This document shows, piece after piece, positions 9,241-19,527 of a stretch of DNA of 64,000 nucleotides. Position numbers and translations under genes: made by a program. The number at the start of each line of letters is the position of its first letter. Within the stretch, counting starts at the first letter, position 1. The stretch comes from Desulfosporosinus orientis DSM 765 (GTDB lineage: Bacteria > Bacillota > Desulfitobacteriia > Desulfitobacteriales > Desulfitobacteriaceae). The notes below the pieces were generated by a model that was given only the letters and a program-made list of their open reading frames with translations, ran no database searches and was not told the origin of the DNA. The stretch is from NCBI RefSeq assembly GCF_000235605.1, contig NC_016584.1, positions 5,767,151 to 5,831,150 of the forward strand, read 5' to 3'.

Positions 9241-9609
9241 TTATGATATTAATATATCACGCACTCGTTCTCTCAATTCAAATAAATCGAAGGGTTTACT
9301 TAGATAATGAAGAATTCCAAGTTCCTTTGCTTGCTCCATATTCTGCGCATCCCCATAGGCAGTCATCATAATCACGCCGACTTGACGATCCAGAGCACGG
9401 ATTTGCCTTAAGGTTTCAATCCCATTCATCCCCGGCATTTTCATGTCCATTAATATGAGATCAGGCTTAAAGGTATTTAGTAGTTGAACAGCTTCTTCCC
9501 CATCTGCTGCCATTTCAACCTCATGCTGATCCTCCCGGAAGGTTTCAAAGAGTAGGCGACGCACACCAAGTTGGTCATCTACTACAAGAATCTTAGCCAC
9601 TCCCCACAT
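9241..9609 (-). CDS. spo0F: Single-domain response regulator, Spo0F-like
   Basis: The protein is a lone CheY-like receiver of 122 residues. It has the acidic pair in ILVVDDQ, the phospho-acceptor Asp in LILMDMKMPG near residue 56, Thr in MMTAYGD and Lys in LSKPFD near 106. With no output domain it must pass phosphate on, as Spo0F does in the sporulation phosphorelay. Its place next to fba and upstream of pyrG is that of B. subtilis spo0F. The ATG at 9609 or the GTG four codons in could be the start; both have purine-rich sequence upstream. Confidence 0.85.
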   Translation of the reverse strand: MWGVAKILVVDDQLGVRRLLFETFREDQHEVEMAADGEEAVQLLNTFKPDLILMDMKMPGMNGIETLRQIRALDRQVGVIMMTAYGDAQNMEQAKELGILHYLSKPFDLFELRERVRDILIS

Positions 9610-9631
9610 CCCTTTCCTCTAATCTAACTTA

Positions 9632-10816
9632 TCATGAATATTCTGGATAAATTGCTGAAACTCCTTCTTCCATTATCCGTTCTGCAAAAATTCGTCCATC
9701 TTGCTTATATTTTCTATGTATCCGAGGATTTGCCAGAGTTCTCCGCAAAGGGATTTTAACCTCATCCCCCAAGGTACACTCTTGCAAGCCTACATCAATC
9801 ACTGTAAGCTGCATGCCAATTTTACCGGCGACACGAACAGTGCGTCCCCTTAATTCTACTCGTTCCTGGCTTAAAAAAATACCAAATAAGGCTGCAAAAT
9901 TTTTAATAATTATTTTTAAAAAATCCACCCACCCTTGGGGGACAAAATGGGGGGCAATCCCTAGTCCATCAGCATAACCGACAGGTATCACTGCCAGCTG
10001 AGTTTCTTCTTTGGTACAATAAATGCTTTGATAGCCAACGTAAGTTCCTTTAGGTACTTTTCGCAAATGAACAATTTTACTTTTAGCAATCCAAGGATCT
10101 GCTAATGTTAGTTTTCCGGAAAAACCCGGTCCCGGATAGTGCCCAATTAATAAAGTCCCAATCCGTACAAAATCATGATGCCACTCCGGATAATCCAGAA
10201 ACGCCGCACTATTGCAAACATGCTTCCATAAGGGATGAATTCCCAATTCTTCAAGCTTTGCCGTATAGCTTTTAAACAGTTCATATTGCTCCGAAGTATA
10301 AGATTTATCCTTTTGAGCGGCTCGAGCAAAATGAGTATAGACCCCCATAACTTTAAGCTGCCGGGCAGCGGCTAAATTATGAGCAAGGGCCTCTAATTCT
10401 GAAAACCGAAACCCCGTTCTCCCCATTCCTGTCTCAAGCTTTATATGCACAGAAACCTCCTGCTCCAAGTCCAAGCAAACCTCATTTATTTCTGTAATGG
10501 CAGACAACTCAGAAAGAGTCAAATGTAATTGGGCTTCCATAGCCTTGGGCCATTCCTCAGCTGTGCTGGGTCCCAAAACTAAAATAGCCCCTTTGATCCC
10601 ATGCTCACGCAGAATAAGACCTTCCTCAACTTTCGTAACTGCAAAGGCCTCACACCCAGTACGCTCCAAGGCAAGGGCAACTTGCACGGCACCTAAACCA
10701 TAGGCATCAGCCTTTACAACCGCCATACATCTTGCCTGGGGCCGCAGATGCCTGACAATCTCCCGGTAGTTGCCTGCTACAGCATCTAAATCCACCTCTA
10801 TCCAGGTTCCGGCCAT
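9632..10816 (-). CDS. alr: Alanine racemase
   Basis: This PLP enzyme interconverts L- and D-alanine for peptidoglycan. AVVKADAYGLGA near residue 33 holds the PLP lysine and VIPVGYADGL the catalytic tyrosine that deprotonates the opposite face. RVAGKIGMQLTVIDV near 325 is the usual C-terminal domain contact. The length of 394 is normal. It ends 22 bases before the spo0F-like gene and begins two bases after the FemX-like gene, so the two cell-wall genes are likely one transcript. Confidence 0.93.
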   Translation of the reverse strand: MAGTWIEVDLDAVAGNYREIVRHLRPQARCMAVVKADAYGLGAVQVALALERTGCEAFAVTKVEEGLILREHGIKGAILVLGPSTAEEWPKAMEAQLHLTLSELSAITEINEVCLDLEQEVSVHIKLETGMGRTGFRFSELEALAHNLAAARQLKVMGVYTHFARAAQKDKSYTSEQYELFKSYTAKLEELGIHPLWKHVCNSAAFLDYPEWHHDFVRIGTLLIGHYPGPGFSGKLTLADPWIAKSKIVHLRKVPKGTYVGYQSIYCTKEETQLAVIPVGYADGLGIAPHFVPQGWVDFLKIIIKNFAALFGIFLSQERVELRGRTVRVAGKIGMQLTVIDVGLQECTLGDEVKIPLRRTLANPRIHRKYKQDGRIFAERIMEEGVSAIYPEYS

Positions 10817-10818
10817 CC

Positions 10819-11901
10819 TTATCCCCTCCGCATTCGCCGCAGCTTAGAAATCAGTCCCTTAATAACTTCAGAATAAATGGGCTCTAAATGATTCCAAAGG
10901 AAATAAGTCACTGGACGATAGACGAGATCCCACTCGCCGATAAATTCAGTATAATCTCCATTAAACCCTTTCTTAAAGCGATAGAGGCCATATAAAGGAT
11001 TGTCTTCCGTTAAATGTCCGGGAACACCTCGGAAATCATAAAGGGTACAGCCTAATGACTTTGCCCAGCGAATCATTTCCCATTGAATCAGGTAATTTGG
11101 CATCACATTACGATGGGAATTGGAAGAAGCTCCGTAGATATACCAAGCCTTGTCCCCTATAACAAAAGCCAAAGTACCGGAAATAATCTGCCCTTCATAT
11201 TCTGCAATAAACAGCTCTCCTAAACCTTGAGGAACCAAAGAATCATAAAGATCTTCAAAATAGGAATAGGCTCTAACCAAAAAGCGGTCTCGTTCTGTTG
11301 TCTCTTTTAAAACACGATAAAAATCCGGCAAGTCTGCCCGGGTACCCCGCCGAATCTGTACCCCTTTCTTCTGGGCCAGACGAATATTGTAACGTGTTTT
11401 TTGCTGCATATTACTCAATAACGTCGCTTCATCCGGCGAGATGTCCAAGCGGAAAACATACTTAGGCTGGACTCCTTCAAATCCTTTGCCGCTTTCCGCA
11501 GACCTGAACCCTCTCGATAACAAGTAGTTTTCCAGTTCTTTTTCCGAAGAGGGTACATCGGGATCAATCTTTAAAAAAATCGCCCCTCGTTTTTTAGCCA
11601 GTTTCTTTATTTCTGCCAACACCAAATCAAAGAGCTCAGTGTCTTTCCAGTCAACCACAGGTCCCCGTGAGGCATAAAAGATGGGTATCCCTACTACGGG
11701 AATCTTCCGTTCCAGAATCGAGGCCCCCGCCACAATTTCATTATCCTTCTCAATAATTAACCGCCAGGGCTGCCAACCGGTTCTGCTTTTGATCTCTCCC
11801 CACTCCCAGGATTGGAGTACATGCCCTTTGGGATGTTTTGCCAAAAAATCATTAAACCGCGTATGTTCACTCTTATCAATCCATCTTGCAACATAGGCCA
11901 T
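10819..11901 (-). CDS. FemX/FemAB-family peptidoglycan bridge aminoacyltransferase
   Basis: The 360-residue protein resembles FemX/FmhB-type enzymes, which add the first amino acid of the interpeptide bridge from aminoacyl-tRNA to lipid II. Seen are HVLQSWEWGEIKSRTGW near the N-terminus, MQQKTRYNIRLAQKKGV near 195, and YGASSNSHRNVMPNYLIQWEMI near 285, all typical of the twin GNAT-like folds. Position two bases upstream of alr supports a cell-wall role. The amino acid transferred cannot be told from sequence. Confidence 0.83.
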   Translation of the reverse strand: MAYVARWIDKSEHTRFNDFLAKHPKGHVLQSWEWGEIKSRTGWQPWRLIIEKDNEIVAGASILERKIPVVGIPIFYASRGPVVDWKDTELFDLVLAEIKKLAKKRGAIFLKIDPDVPSSEKELENYLLSRGFRSAESGKGFEGVQPKYVFRLDISPDEATLLSNMQQKTRYNIRLAQKKGVQIRRGTRADLPDFYRVLKETTERDRFLVRAYSYFEDLYDSLVPQGLGELFIAEYEGQIISGTLAFVIGDKAWYIYGASSNSHRNVMPNYLIQWEMIRWAKSLGCTLYDFRGVPGHLTEDNPLYGLYRFKKGFNGDYTEFIGEWDLVYRPVTYFLWNHLEPIYSEVIKGLISKLRRMRRG

Positions 11902-11989
11902 GAATTCAGTCTCCTTCCTCTCTCAATTCTTTCCAGGCCTTTACTCCTCTAATCAATATCTGCCATAATATCTTGCTGCTCCCACTTAC

Positions 11990-12039
11990 AGAGAAGAGTT
12001 CATGCCTTTTCCCAGTTCAAGGTAAAGCAGAACTCTTCT
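11990..12039. terminator. Inverted repeat in the pyrG-femX gap
   Basis: AGAAGAGTTC and GAACTCTTCT pair across about 30 bases in the 245-base gap between pyrG and the FemX-like gene. It lacks a T run of its own and may be part of a composite transcription stop with the stronger hairpin beside it. Confidence 0.4.
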
Positions 12040-12051
12040 TGCCGAGTCAAA

Positions 12052-12082
12052 AGCGCGAGGCTCATATAATGAACCTCGCGCC
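12052..12082 (-). terminator. Terminator downstream of pyrG
   Basis: GGCGCGAGG and CCTCGCGC form a GC-rich stem around a 13-base loop, 65 bases beyond the pyrG stop. A TTTTGAC stretch follows on the minus strand. It probably separates pyrG from the femX-alr operon. Confidence 0.65.
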
Positions 12083-12146
12083 AGATCTTTGTCTTTGCTC
12101 CGACCGAAATTCACATTAATTTCGAGCTTAGAGGGCCGGACATCTC

Positions 12147-13760
<1,614 letters not shown>

Positions 13761-13849
13761 TCAGACTTTTAAAAATAATTGAATGGGCTTCCTAAATATT
13801 TCAGCAGCTGATAGGGTTATTATTAACTATCTCTGCAACAAAACACATA

Positions 13850-13884
13850 AATAAAGCTAGTCCGAGATCCGCACTAGCTTTATT
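13850..13884 (-). terminator. Hairpin between rpoE and pyrG: rpoE terminator or pyrG attenuator
   Basis: AATAAAGCTAGT and ACTAGCTTTATT form a 12-bp perfect stem with an 11-base loop, followed by TTATG. It lies downstream of a strong promoter that points to pyrG, so it could work as a leader attenuator as in B. subtilis pyrG. The GGGCT start motif used there for CTP sensing is not seen, so simple termination of rpoE is equally possible. Confidence 0.7.
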
Positions 13885-13949
13885 ATACGTCCATTATAGT
13901 GGCAAAAAGTACAACCAGAATCCGTATCAAGCTTATACCCTTCTGCTCT

Positions 13950-13978
13950 ATTTTAGCTACACTTCTAAAGGATGTCAA
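13950..13978 (-). promoter_or_regulatory. Consensus sigma-A promoter for pyrG
   Basis: On the minus strand TTGACA (13978-13973) and TAAAAT (13955-13950) are separated by exactly 17 bases. It starts 14 bases past the rpoE stop and would give a leader of roughly 200 bases before pyrG, containing the 13850-13884 hairpin. Confidence 0.8.
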
Positions 13979-13991
13979 GGAAAAGCATTCT

Positions 13992-14402
13992 CTACCACTT
14001 TTCCCCTCGCTGTCCTTCATCCCCTTCATCAAAGGCGTCCTCGGTCTCGGACATATCCTCATCCAAAACATCATCATCTTCCATGTCATCCGTCTCGATT
14101 TTGTCATCTTCATCGGAAGATACTTTATTGATCAAGGAAACGGCTGGGGTCCGGCGAGATGTTTTCGCAGGTTCCCATACCTTGAGTCCCCATTCGCCTC
14201 GACCAAGAAAAGTAAATCTGGTGTCTAAATTAATCTGAGTTAGTGCAGCTGCAACCCGTATAGCCTCTTGAGAAACGCCTAAACGTCGAAGCACTTCTTC
14301 AATTAAGTTCTGATAATGCATAGGGTTCCCTTCTGCTTTGAGAACTTCATAAGCTATATCTGCTTCTGTCGGCTTGTTTTTTTTGCTTAAAGAGTGGGTC
14401 AA
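13992..14402 (-). CDS. rpoE: RNA polymerase delta subunit
   Basis: The 136-residue protein has a folded HARE-HTH domain (about residues 8-85: ADIAYEVLKAEGNPMHYQNL, then FTFLGRGEWGLKVWEP) and a strongly acidic, probably disordered tail from about 100 (runs of D and E). This is the Firmicute RpoE, which increases RNA polymerase recycling and promoter specificity. It lies between argS and pyrG as in B. subtilis. Confidence 0.92.
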   Translation of the reverse strand: MTHSLSKKNKPTEADIAYEVLKAEGNPMHYQNLIEEVLRRLGVSQEAIRVAAALTQINLDTRFTFLGRGEWGLKVWEPAKTSRRTPAVSLINKVSSDEDDKIETDDMEDDDVLDEDMSETEDAFDEGDEGQRGEKW

Positions 14403-14493
14403 ATAACTCCACCGCCCTTCGTCGTTTTGAATATCACTATATTCGGCCCACCCCTAAATATTTCCTGCTAATCTTACTTTTCAGCATGCAAAT

Positions 14494-16176
14494 TTACATT
14501 CTTTCTGGGGCAGATACACCTAGCACTCTTAGGATATTGGCTACAATTTGCTTAACAGCACGAACTAAATTCAAGCGAGCTTGACGTAAATCCTCATCAT
14601 CAACAAGCACACGCTGGCTATTGTAAAAGGTATGGAATAATCCTGCTAAATCAAGAACATAACGAGCTAAGCGATGAGGTTCCATAAGACGTGCGGCCAC
14701 AATGATCTCACTGGGAAAGTCCGCCATCTTCTTAAGCAAAGCCCTTTCTTCGGAACTGTCTAAACGTTGTAAAGTCTCTTGACTTGGCAGGCTGTCCAGC
14801 CCCCCCAACTCCTCGGCTTGTCTTAAAATACTGCACAACCGGGCATGAGCATACTGAACATAGTAAACCGGGTTATCCGAAGACTGGGATTTTGCCAAGT
14901 CCATATCAAATTCCACAGTGGAATCCGGGTCCCGCAGAATAAAGAAGAAACGCGCAGCGTCTTTCCCTACTTCATCCATTAATTCCCGTAAGGTAATATA
15001 CTGCCCCGATCGTTTTGACATTTTTACGATCTCACCGTTTTGAATGAGACGGACAAGCTGCATCAAGATAATCTGAAGATTGTTCGAGTCATATCCTAAA
15101 GCAGACATAGCCCCTTTCATCCGGGCTACGTGACCGTGATGATCGGCACCCCAGATATTAATAACCTTATTAAAACCACGGTCAAACTTGTTCCGGTGAT
15201 AGGCAATATCTGCGGCAAAATAGGTTGGAGACCCATTGCTGCGAATCACAACCTCGTCCTTTTCGTCACCAAATTTCGTAGATTGCAGCCAATGAGCACC
15301 CTCTTTTTCGTAAATATACCCTTTTTTCTCCATGTCTTCCATGGTTGAACGAACGGCTCCCGAATCATGCAGAGATTGCTCACTAAACCAAACATCATAG
15401 TTAACCCCGAAGTCCTCAAGGGTCTCTCGAATATTCCGCATTTTTTCCTCTAGGGCATAGCTGACCAAAAATTCCCGTCTTAAAGCAGGTTCAACAGAAA
15501 GATATTTATCTCCAACATTATTAATAAGACCCTTTACGGTATCGATTAAGTCTTCGCCGTGATAACCACCTTCCGGAAAAGGAACATCTTGACCAAGCTG
15601 CTGCAAATACCTGGCTTCCAAAGACAAGCCAAAATTATGAATCTGATTCCCGGCATCATTAATATAAAATTCTCTGGTAACTTCATACCCGGCCATGGCC
15701 AGCAAGGACGCTAAGCTGTCTCCCAAAGCTGCCCCTCGGGCATTGCCCATATGCAAAAGCCCTGTAGGATTAGCACTTACGAACTCGACTTGTACCTTTT
15801 GACCCTTTCCGATATCTGCCTGGCCATAATCCTCTCCGGCCCTTAACACTTCTTCAATGACACCGGTAAGCCATTGAGGATTAAGGTGGAAGTTGATGAA
15901 CCCCGCTCCGGCAATTCCTGAGGCTTCAATCCATGTCTCAGTGGTTTCCATATGTTTTAGGAGTGCAGCAGCAATATCCCGGGGTGAACGTTTTGCTTGT
16001 TTAGCTAAGACCATGGCTAAATTCGTTGCCAGATCTCCGTGCTGCTTTTCCCTTGGTTCTTCTAGAACAAAACTTGGCAATTCCTCAAAATGTATTTCTC
16101 CTGACGCTTTCGCTTTATTTGCGGCTTCTACTAACTGGCTGGTTATGTTTGTCTTTATCGTTTCGTAGAGACTCAT
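14494..16176 (-). CDS. argS: Arginyl-tRNA synthetase
   Basis: A class I synthetase of 560 residues. The HIGH-like motif is NPTGLLHMGNARGAALGD near residue 128, the KMSKS equivalent is VKMSKRSGQYI near 375, and the C-terminal DALR anticodon-binding domain covers about 440-560. Its start overlaps the stop of the DUF1934 gene by four bases, the ywiB-argS arrangement of Bacillus. No T-box leader was found upstream. Confidence 0.96.
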   Translation of the reverse strand: MSLYETIKTNITSQLVEAANKAKASGEIHFEELPSFVLEEPREKQHGDLATNLAMVLAKQAKRSPRDIAAALLKHMETTETWIEASGIAGAGFINFHLNPQWLTGVIEEVLRAGEDYGQADIGKGQKVQVEFVSANPTGLLHMGNARGAALGDSLASLLAMAGYEVTREFYINDAGNQIHNFGLSLEARYLQQLGQDVPFPEGGYHGEDLIDTVKGLINNVGDKYLSVEPALRREFLVSYALEEKMRNIRETLEDFGVNYDVWFSEQSLHDSGAVRSTMEDMEKKGYIYEKEGAHWLQSTKFGDEKDEVVIRSNGSPTYFAADIAYHRNKFDRGFNKVINIWGADHHGHVARMKGAMSALGYDSNNLQIILMQLVRLIQNGEIVKMSKRSGQYITLRELMDEVGKDAARFFFILRDPDSTVEFDMDLAKSQSSDNPVYYVQYAHARLCSILRQAEELGGLDSLPSQETLQRLDSSEERALLKKMADFPSEIIVAARLMEPHRLARYVLDLAGLFHTFYNSQRVLVDDEDLRQARLNLVRAVKQIVANILRVLGVSAPERM

Positions 16177-16610
16177 TGGGGGATATCCTCCTTTACGTTT
16201 AGCAACAGACCATTATAGCTTACCAATTTATCATCGACAAAAAGGTCATATCCTAGACTAATACGTCCCCCATTCACTGTCAAGTCGCTCTCGACAAGGC
16301 TGGGCATAACGCTTAAGTTCATATTTCCATAGCAAGTGTTATAAATACTGCGGTGAAGCACACCTTTTTTAAATTCCTGAGTAATATTCACCGCTCCCTT
16401 ACGGTATAAAACCACGGAATCACGATTAATGGTTAAAAATGTCGTCACTTCGCCCAGGTTTGTAGAATCATTTTCTGCTTCTTTATATAGTACATAGAAG
16501 ACCCCATTCCGTTCATAAAACCTTCCCGACACAAGCAAATCCTGCTGATCTTCATGACCTTCGGGATATTTCTGTCTGCCTTGAATTTGGATGGTTACAT
16601 TTTTTTGCAA
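16173..16610 (-). CDS. DUF1934 beta-barrel protein (YwiB-like)
   Basis: The 145-residue protein is predicted mostly beta (QNVTIQIQ-like start, then VSGRFYERNGVFYVLYKE and GRISLGYDLFVDDKL). It matches the DUF1934/YwiB family, small lipocalin-like barrels of unknown role usually encoded just before argS. The ATGA overlap with argS suggests coupling. Confidence 0.8.
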   Translation of the reverse strand: MQKNVTIQIQGRQKYPEGHEDQQDLLVSGRFYERNGVFYVLYKEAENDSTNLGEVTTFLTINRDSVVLYRKGAVNITQEFKKGVLHRSIYNTCYGNMNLSVMPSLVESDLTVNGGRISLGYDLFVDDKLVSYNGLLLNVKEDIPQ

Positions 16611-16724
16611 AAGATTACTCCTTTCTGGAGGAACTGAAAACTAATTGCTTAAAGTGCCTATTCTCGCTATTTCCCAAAAATCCTTTATTAACTATTTATA
16701 AATTAATCCGCCAGAATATTCAAG

Positions 16725-16749
16725 AGCGAGAGGGAATCTCCCTCTCGCT
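16725..16749 (-). terminator. Terminator downstream of ypeB
   Basis: AGCGAGAGGGA and TCCCTCTCGCT form an 11-bp stem with a short loop 14 bases beyond the ypeB stop. It ends the sleB-ypeB transcript. Confidence 0.8.
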
Positions 16750-16762
16750 AATTTACCAATTA

Positions 16763-18124
16763 TTATTTAAGATATTCCCCTCGCGGAGTCTTAATTATTC
16801 GCTGTATCTTTTCTTCCGAGCCCGTCGCAGCATTTAAGTAGACCAGGTATTCTTCTCCCTGGTATCGACCCCGGAATTCATAACAATATAACTCTTGGTT
16901 ACCGGTTTTTGCAATAACCGCCAAGCGACTCTCGATGATCTGAAAATTGGGGCGCAATTTACGAGTTGCCTGATCCATGGATATTTTCGAAGGGAAGGTA
17001 CGTTCATGATGAAATGCATAATAGGGCGCTGCATCCAGTCCGACAAGTTGACCATTATCAATGGCAAGCATCAAGCGTACTTTGTCAGGATAAATTCTTA
17101 CCCCATCCTCTTCCGCAACAGCATCAAACTGAACATAAGATCCGAAATCTTCACTGGAAGTAATCACAAGCTGCCAGCCTAAGGTTTTCAAAATCGCCTT
17201 GGCCTTGTTCGTCGCTTCTTGCATAGTTAATGTCTTAGGCTCAATAGAACGCTGATCACGAAATAGGGTGACCACACCACCTTGACGACTTACTTCCAAA
17301 TAAGCATCCTTGTACTTCCAAATAAATCCTCCCAAAGCATCCTGAGATTCTCCCCCGAATTCCGGCTTCACATTGGTATACCCGATTTTCTTTAAGAAAT
17401 CCTTAGCTTTAGCCAAGGATTGATCCCTGCTAATATTCCCTTGCGGGAGACCTAAGGGCTTCTGAACAACACGTGAAGAGTATTCTCCCTCATATGAGAA
17501 AGGCGGAAGCTTTTGCAAACTTGCATCAAGCTGATCCAAACCGGATCTTACCGACTTCGAAGGTGCTTCTGATCCATCGGCAGAAGCTTCAGCCACTTGA
17601 GTGCTCAATCCAAGTCTTTGCCATAGAGAGGGCTTAGGATCAGTCCATACCAGCTGTTCCGTGTCTATACGAAGGATTAAGTCCTGAACCTTTTGATTGA
17701 CGGGCATCAAACGCTCATGAATATCTCTCAGCGTCTTTTCTTCATCAGCGGTGATAGTCCCTCCTCCGGCAATTTTTTGAGTCAGCGTCCTGGCAAAATC
17801 TCCTGATTGGGTTAAAAATTGTCCCACATAGCTAAGCCCCGTTTGCTGAGCAGGAATTTGGGCAAAATCTTTAAGTGCCGCTTCACTTTTACTTGTGACT
17901 TGACTTAAGTAAAGAATTTTTTGGGCAGGGTTACTGGCGACATTTCCTTTGGCCATATCCGTCTCTAATTGATCAAGGTGACTTGCAAAGTCTGTTAATG
18001 CCCGGCGGTTAGCATTTTCCGCTGCCAGACGATATTCTCCCGCTAAACGGTATTCAGTCCATCCCCAGCCCACCGAGACTAACAAGGCTGCTGCTAAAAC
18101 ACCGATCCATAATTTTCTGCGCAT
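16763..18124 (-). CDS. ypeB: Germination protein YpeB
   Basis: YpeB partners and stabilises the cortex-lytic enzyme SleB in the spore. The 453-residue protein has one N-terminal membrane segment (KLWIGVLAAALLVSVGWGW), a helical region with TEYRLAGEYRLAAENANRRA, and C-terminal PepSY-like repeats (from about 225: SRDQSLAKAKDFLKKIGYTN, TMQEATNKAKAILKTLGW, SMDQATRKLRP). It lies ten bases after sleB; the pair is an endospore-former hallmark and in other species is transcribed in the forespore by sigma-G. A sigma-G site was not assigned here. Confidence 0.95.
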   Translation of the reverse strand: MRRKLWIGVLAAALLVSVGWGWTEYRLAGEYRLAAENANRRALTDFASHLDQLETDMAKGNVASNPAQKILYLSQVTSKSEAALKDFAQIPAQQTGLSYVGQFLTQSGDFARTLTQKIAGGGTITADEEKTLRDIHERLMPVNQKVQDLILRIDTEQLVWTDPKPSLWQRLGLSTQVAEASADGSEAPSKSVRSGLDQLDASLQKLPPFSYEGEYSSRVVQKPLGLPQGNISRDQSLAKAKDFLKKIGYTNVKPEFGGESQDALGGFIWKYKDAYLEVSRQGGVVTLFRDQRSIEPKTLTMQEATNKAKAILKTLGWQLVITSSEDFGSYVQFDAVAEEDGVRIYPDKVRLMLAIDNGQLVGLDAAPYYAFHHERTFPSKISMDQATRKLRPNFQIIESRLAVIAKTGNQELYCYEFRGRYQGEEYLVYLNAATGSEEKIQRIIKTPRGEYLK

Positions 18125-18134
18125 ACTAGTCCCC

Positions 18135-18827
18135 CTACTTTGTAAATATATGATTTCCTATTTGCTTAATTTGCGGACGTGACCATATATATTTGTTTGA
18201 CGTTTTAGCCGGATTAAAAAAGAAGAGGGCTCCGCCCGAAGGATCTGAACCATTGACAGCCTCTTGAGCAGCACGAAGTGCTGTCGCTGAAGGGGGCAAG
18301 TTAATTTGACCATCATCCACGCTGGAAAAAGCTCTTGGCTGATAGATAATATCTGCAACGGTTTTCGGAAATGCCGGATCCTTAATCCGATTTAGAATTA
18401 CGGCAGCAACAGCCACCTGTCCTAAATAAGGTTCACCTCTAGCCTCACCGTTCACAGCACGGGCCAAAAGGTTTGTGTCGATATTTTTATAACCAACAGC
18501 TTTTCCTGATGCATTTGTGCTTTGCCCTGTGAGACGCTTTAGTTCCTGGATTGTTCGCGTACCTGCCAATCCATCCACTCTTAGGCCGTGTTCCTTTTGA
18601 AAGCGTTTAATTGCCGCTTCTGTCTTTGCTCCGAACTTTCCATCCACGGGTCCTAAAACATAACCTAATTGGACCAATCGTTTCTGTAACTCTGTTACTT
18701 CAGGCCCTTTACTTCCTCTTCCCAGTAAACGATCACCTAAGGCTGCATAGGCAAACCCAGATATAGCTATGCTGAGTACTAATCCTATGGCAATTACAAT
18801 CGCCCACGGTCTAATATGAACTTTCAT
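18135..18827 (-). CDS. sleB: Spore cortex-lytic enzyme SleB
   Basis: SleB is a lytic transglycosylase that breaks cortex peptidoglycan at muramic-delta-lactam during germination. The 230-residue precursor has a signal peptide (IVIAIGLVLSIAISGFAYA), a peptidoglycan-binding domain (about 37-92: GPEVTELQKRLVQLGYVLGP), and the SleB/hydrolase_2 domain (about 120-230: NLLARAVNGEARGEPYLGQV, whose Glu is catalytic). It is followed by ypeB. Confidence 0.96.
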   Translation of the reverse strand: MKVHIRPWAIVIAIGLVLSIAISGFAYAALGDRLLGRGSKGPEVTELQKRLVQLGYVLGPVDGKFGAKTEAAIKRFQKEHGLRVDGLAGTRTIQELKRLTGQSTNASGKAVGYKNIDTNLLARAVNGEARGEPYLGQVAVAAVILNRIKDPAFPKTVADIIYQPRAFSSVDDGQINLPPSATALRAAQEAVNGSDPSGGALFFFNPAKTSNKYIWSRPQIKQIGNHIFTK

Positions 18828-18915
18828 ACCCTCACCTCACCTTATTTAATAATCTTTAGTGTGGCAAAAGTCTTCAAAAATTATCCACCATCGCCCTGAT
18901 AAACGTAAAAGAAAA

Positions 18916-18941
18916 AGCCATAGGATTTTACCCCTATGGCC
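18916..18941 (-). terminator. Terminator at the end of the nfeD-floA operon
   Basis: GCCATAGGGG and CCTATGGC pair with a short loop, followed on the minus strand by TTTTTCTTTTACG. It lies 27 bases beyond the repeat-protein stop. Confidence 0.8.
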
Positions 18942-18967
18942 AAGTTCAAGAAATTTTTATTATTAAA

Positions 18968-19519
18968 TTAAGAGCGAGGTCCTCTGAAAGGATGTAAAGC
19001 TCTTGGCTTCCCTAAGATTTCCGATAAGATTACACCCTGAAGGAGTTCTCTTTTCGAGAAAGAACAGCAGTCATTTGTTAACGGCATCCCCAACATTCTT
19101 TTATTGGACTTGCACTCTTGATTGGCACTATTCTCTTCAATGGCTGAGGCTTTTTTAGCTCCCTGAATATCATTAAGTCTGCGGGGTTCTTCAAGTCTAT
19201 GGGTACCTTCAATTCCTTGAGTTCCCTCTATGCCTTGAGTTCCTTCTACCTCCTGAGTCCCTTCTACCTCCTGAGTCCCCTCTACGCCTTGAGTGCCTTC
19301 TACCCCCTGAGTTCCTTCAGTTTGGATATAACCATCCATAAAGGATTTTACCGTTTGCGGAAATCCTGCCGGTGATTTTTGCATAACCTCTCTGATTGAA
19401 CGGCTGTCCGGCAATTTTAGGGGTTCAAAATTCTTGTTGAGTTCTCTTCCTTTCTTCATAATAGAAATGAACACCTGATAGACAATCCAAAAGATAATAA
19501 CAACTGTAAAGACCGACAT
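18968..19519 (-). CDS. Membrane-anchored protein with EGTQ hexapeptide repeats
   Basis: This 183-residue protein starts with a single membrane segment (TVVIIFWIVYQVFISI, residues 5-20), then a basic stretch, and then seven tandem hexapeptides of the form EGTQ(G/E)(V/I) at residues 68-109. The tail is Ser/Cys-rich (NQECKSNKRM, NDCCSF). I do not recognise a family. It starts eight bases after floA, in the place where B. subtilis has yqfB. A role at the FloA membrane assembly is inference from position only. The repeats probably vary in number between strains. Confidence 0.7.
   Translation of the reverse strand: MSVFTVVIIFWIVYQVFISIMKKGRELNKNFEPLKLPDSRSIREVMQKSPAGFPQTVKSFMDGYIQTEGTQGVEGTQGVEGTQEVEGTQEVEGTQGIEGTQGIEGTHRLEEPRRLNDIQGAKKASAIEENSANQECKSNKRMLGMPLTNDCCSFSKRELLQGVILSEILGKPRALHPFRGPRS
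19193..19318 (-). repeat. Seven tandem 18-bp coding repeats
   Basis: Seven consecutive 18-bp units encode EGTQGV, EGTQGV, EGTQEV, EGTQEV, EGTQGI, EGTQGI and EGTHRL. Codon choice differs slightly between units, so the array is not freshly amplified. It is an in-frame array that can grow or shrink without breaking the gene. Confidence 0.9.
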
Positions 19520-19527
19520 GATCTCAC

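Noticed and set aside
19193-19318. Tandem repeats considered as a CRISPR array
   Set aside because: Units are 18 bp without spacers and are translated as EGTQ hexapeptides; no cas genes are present.
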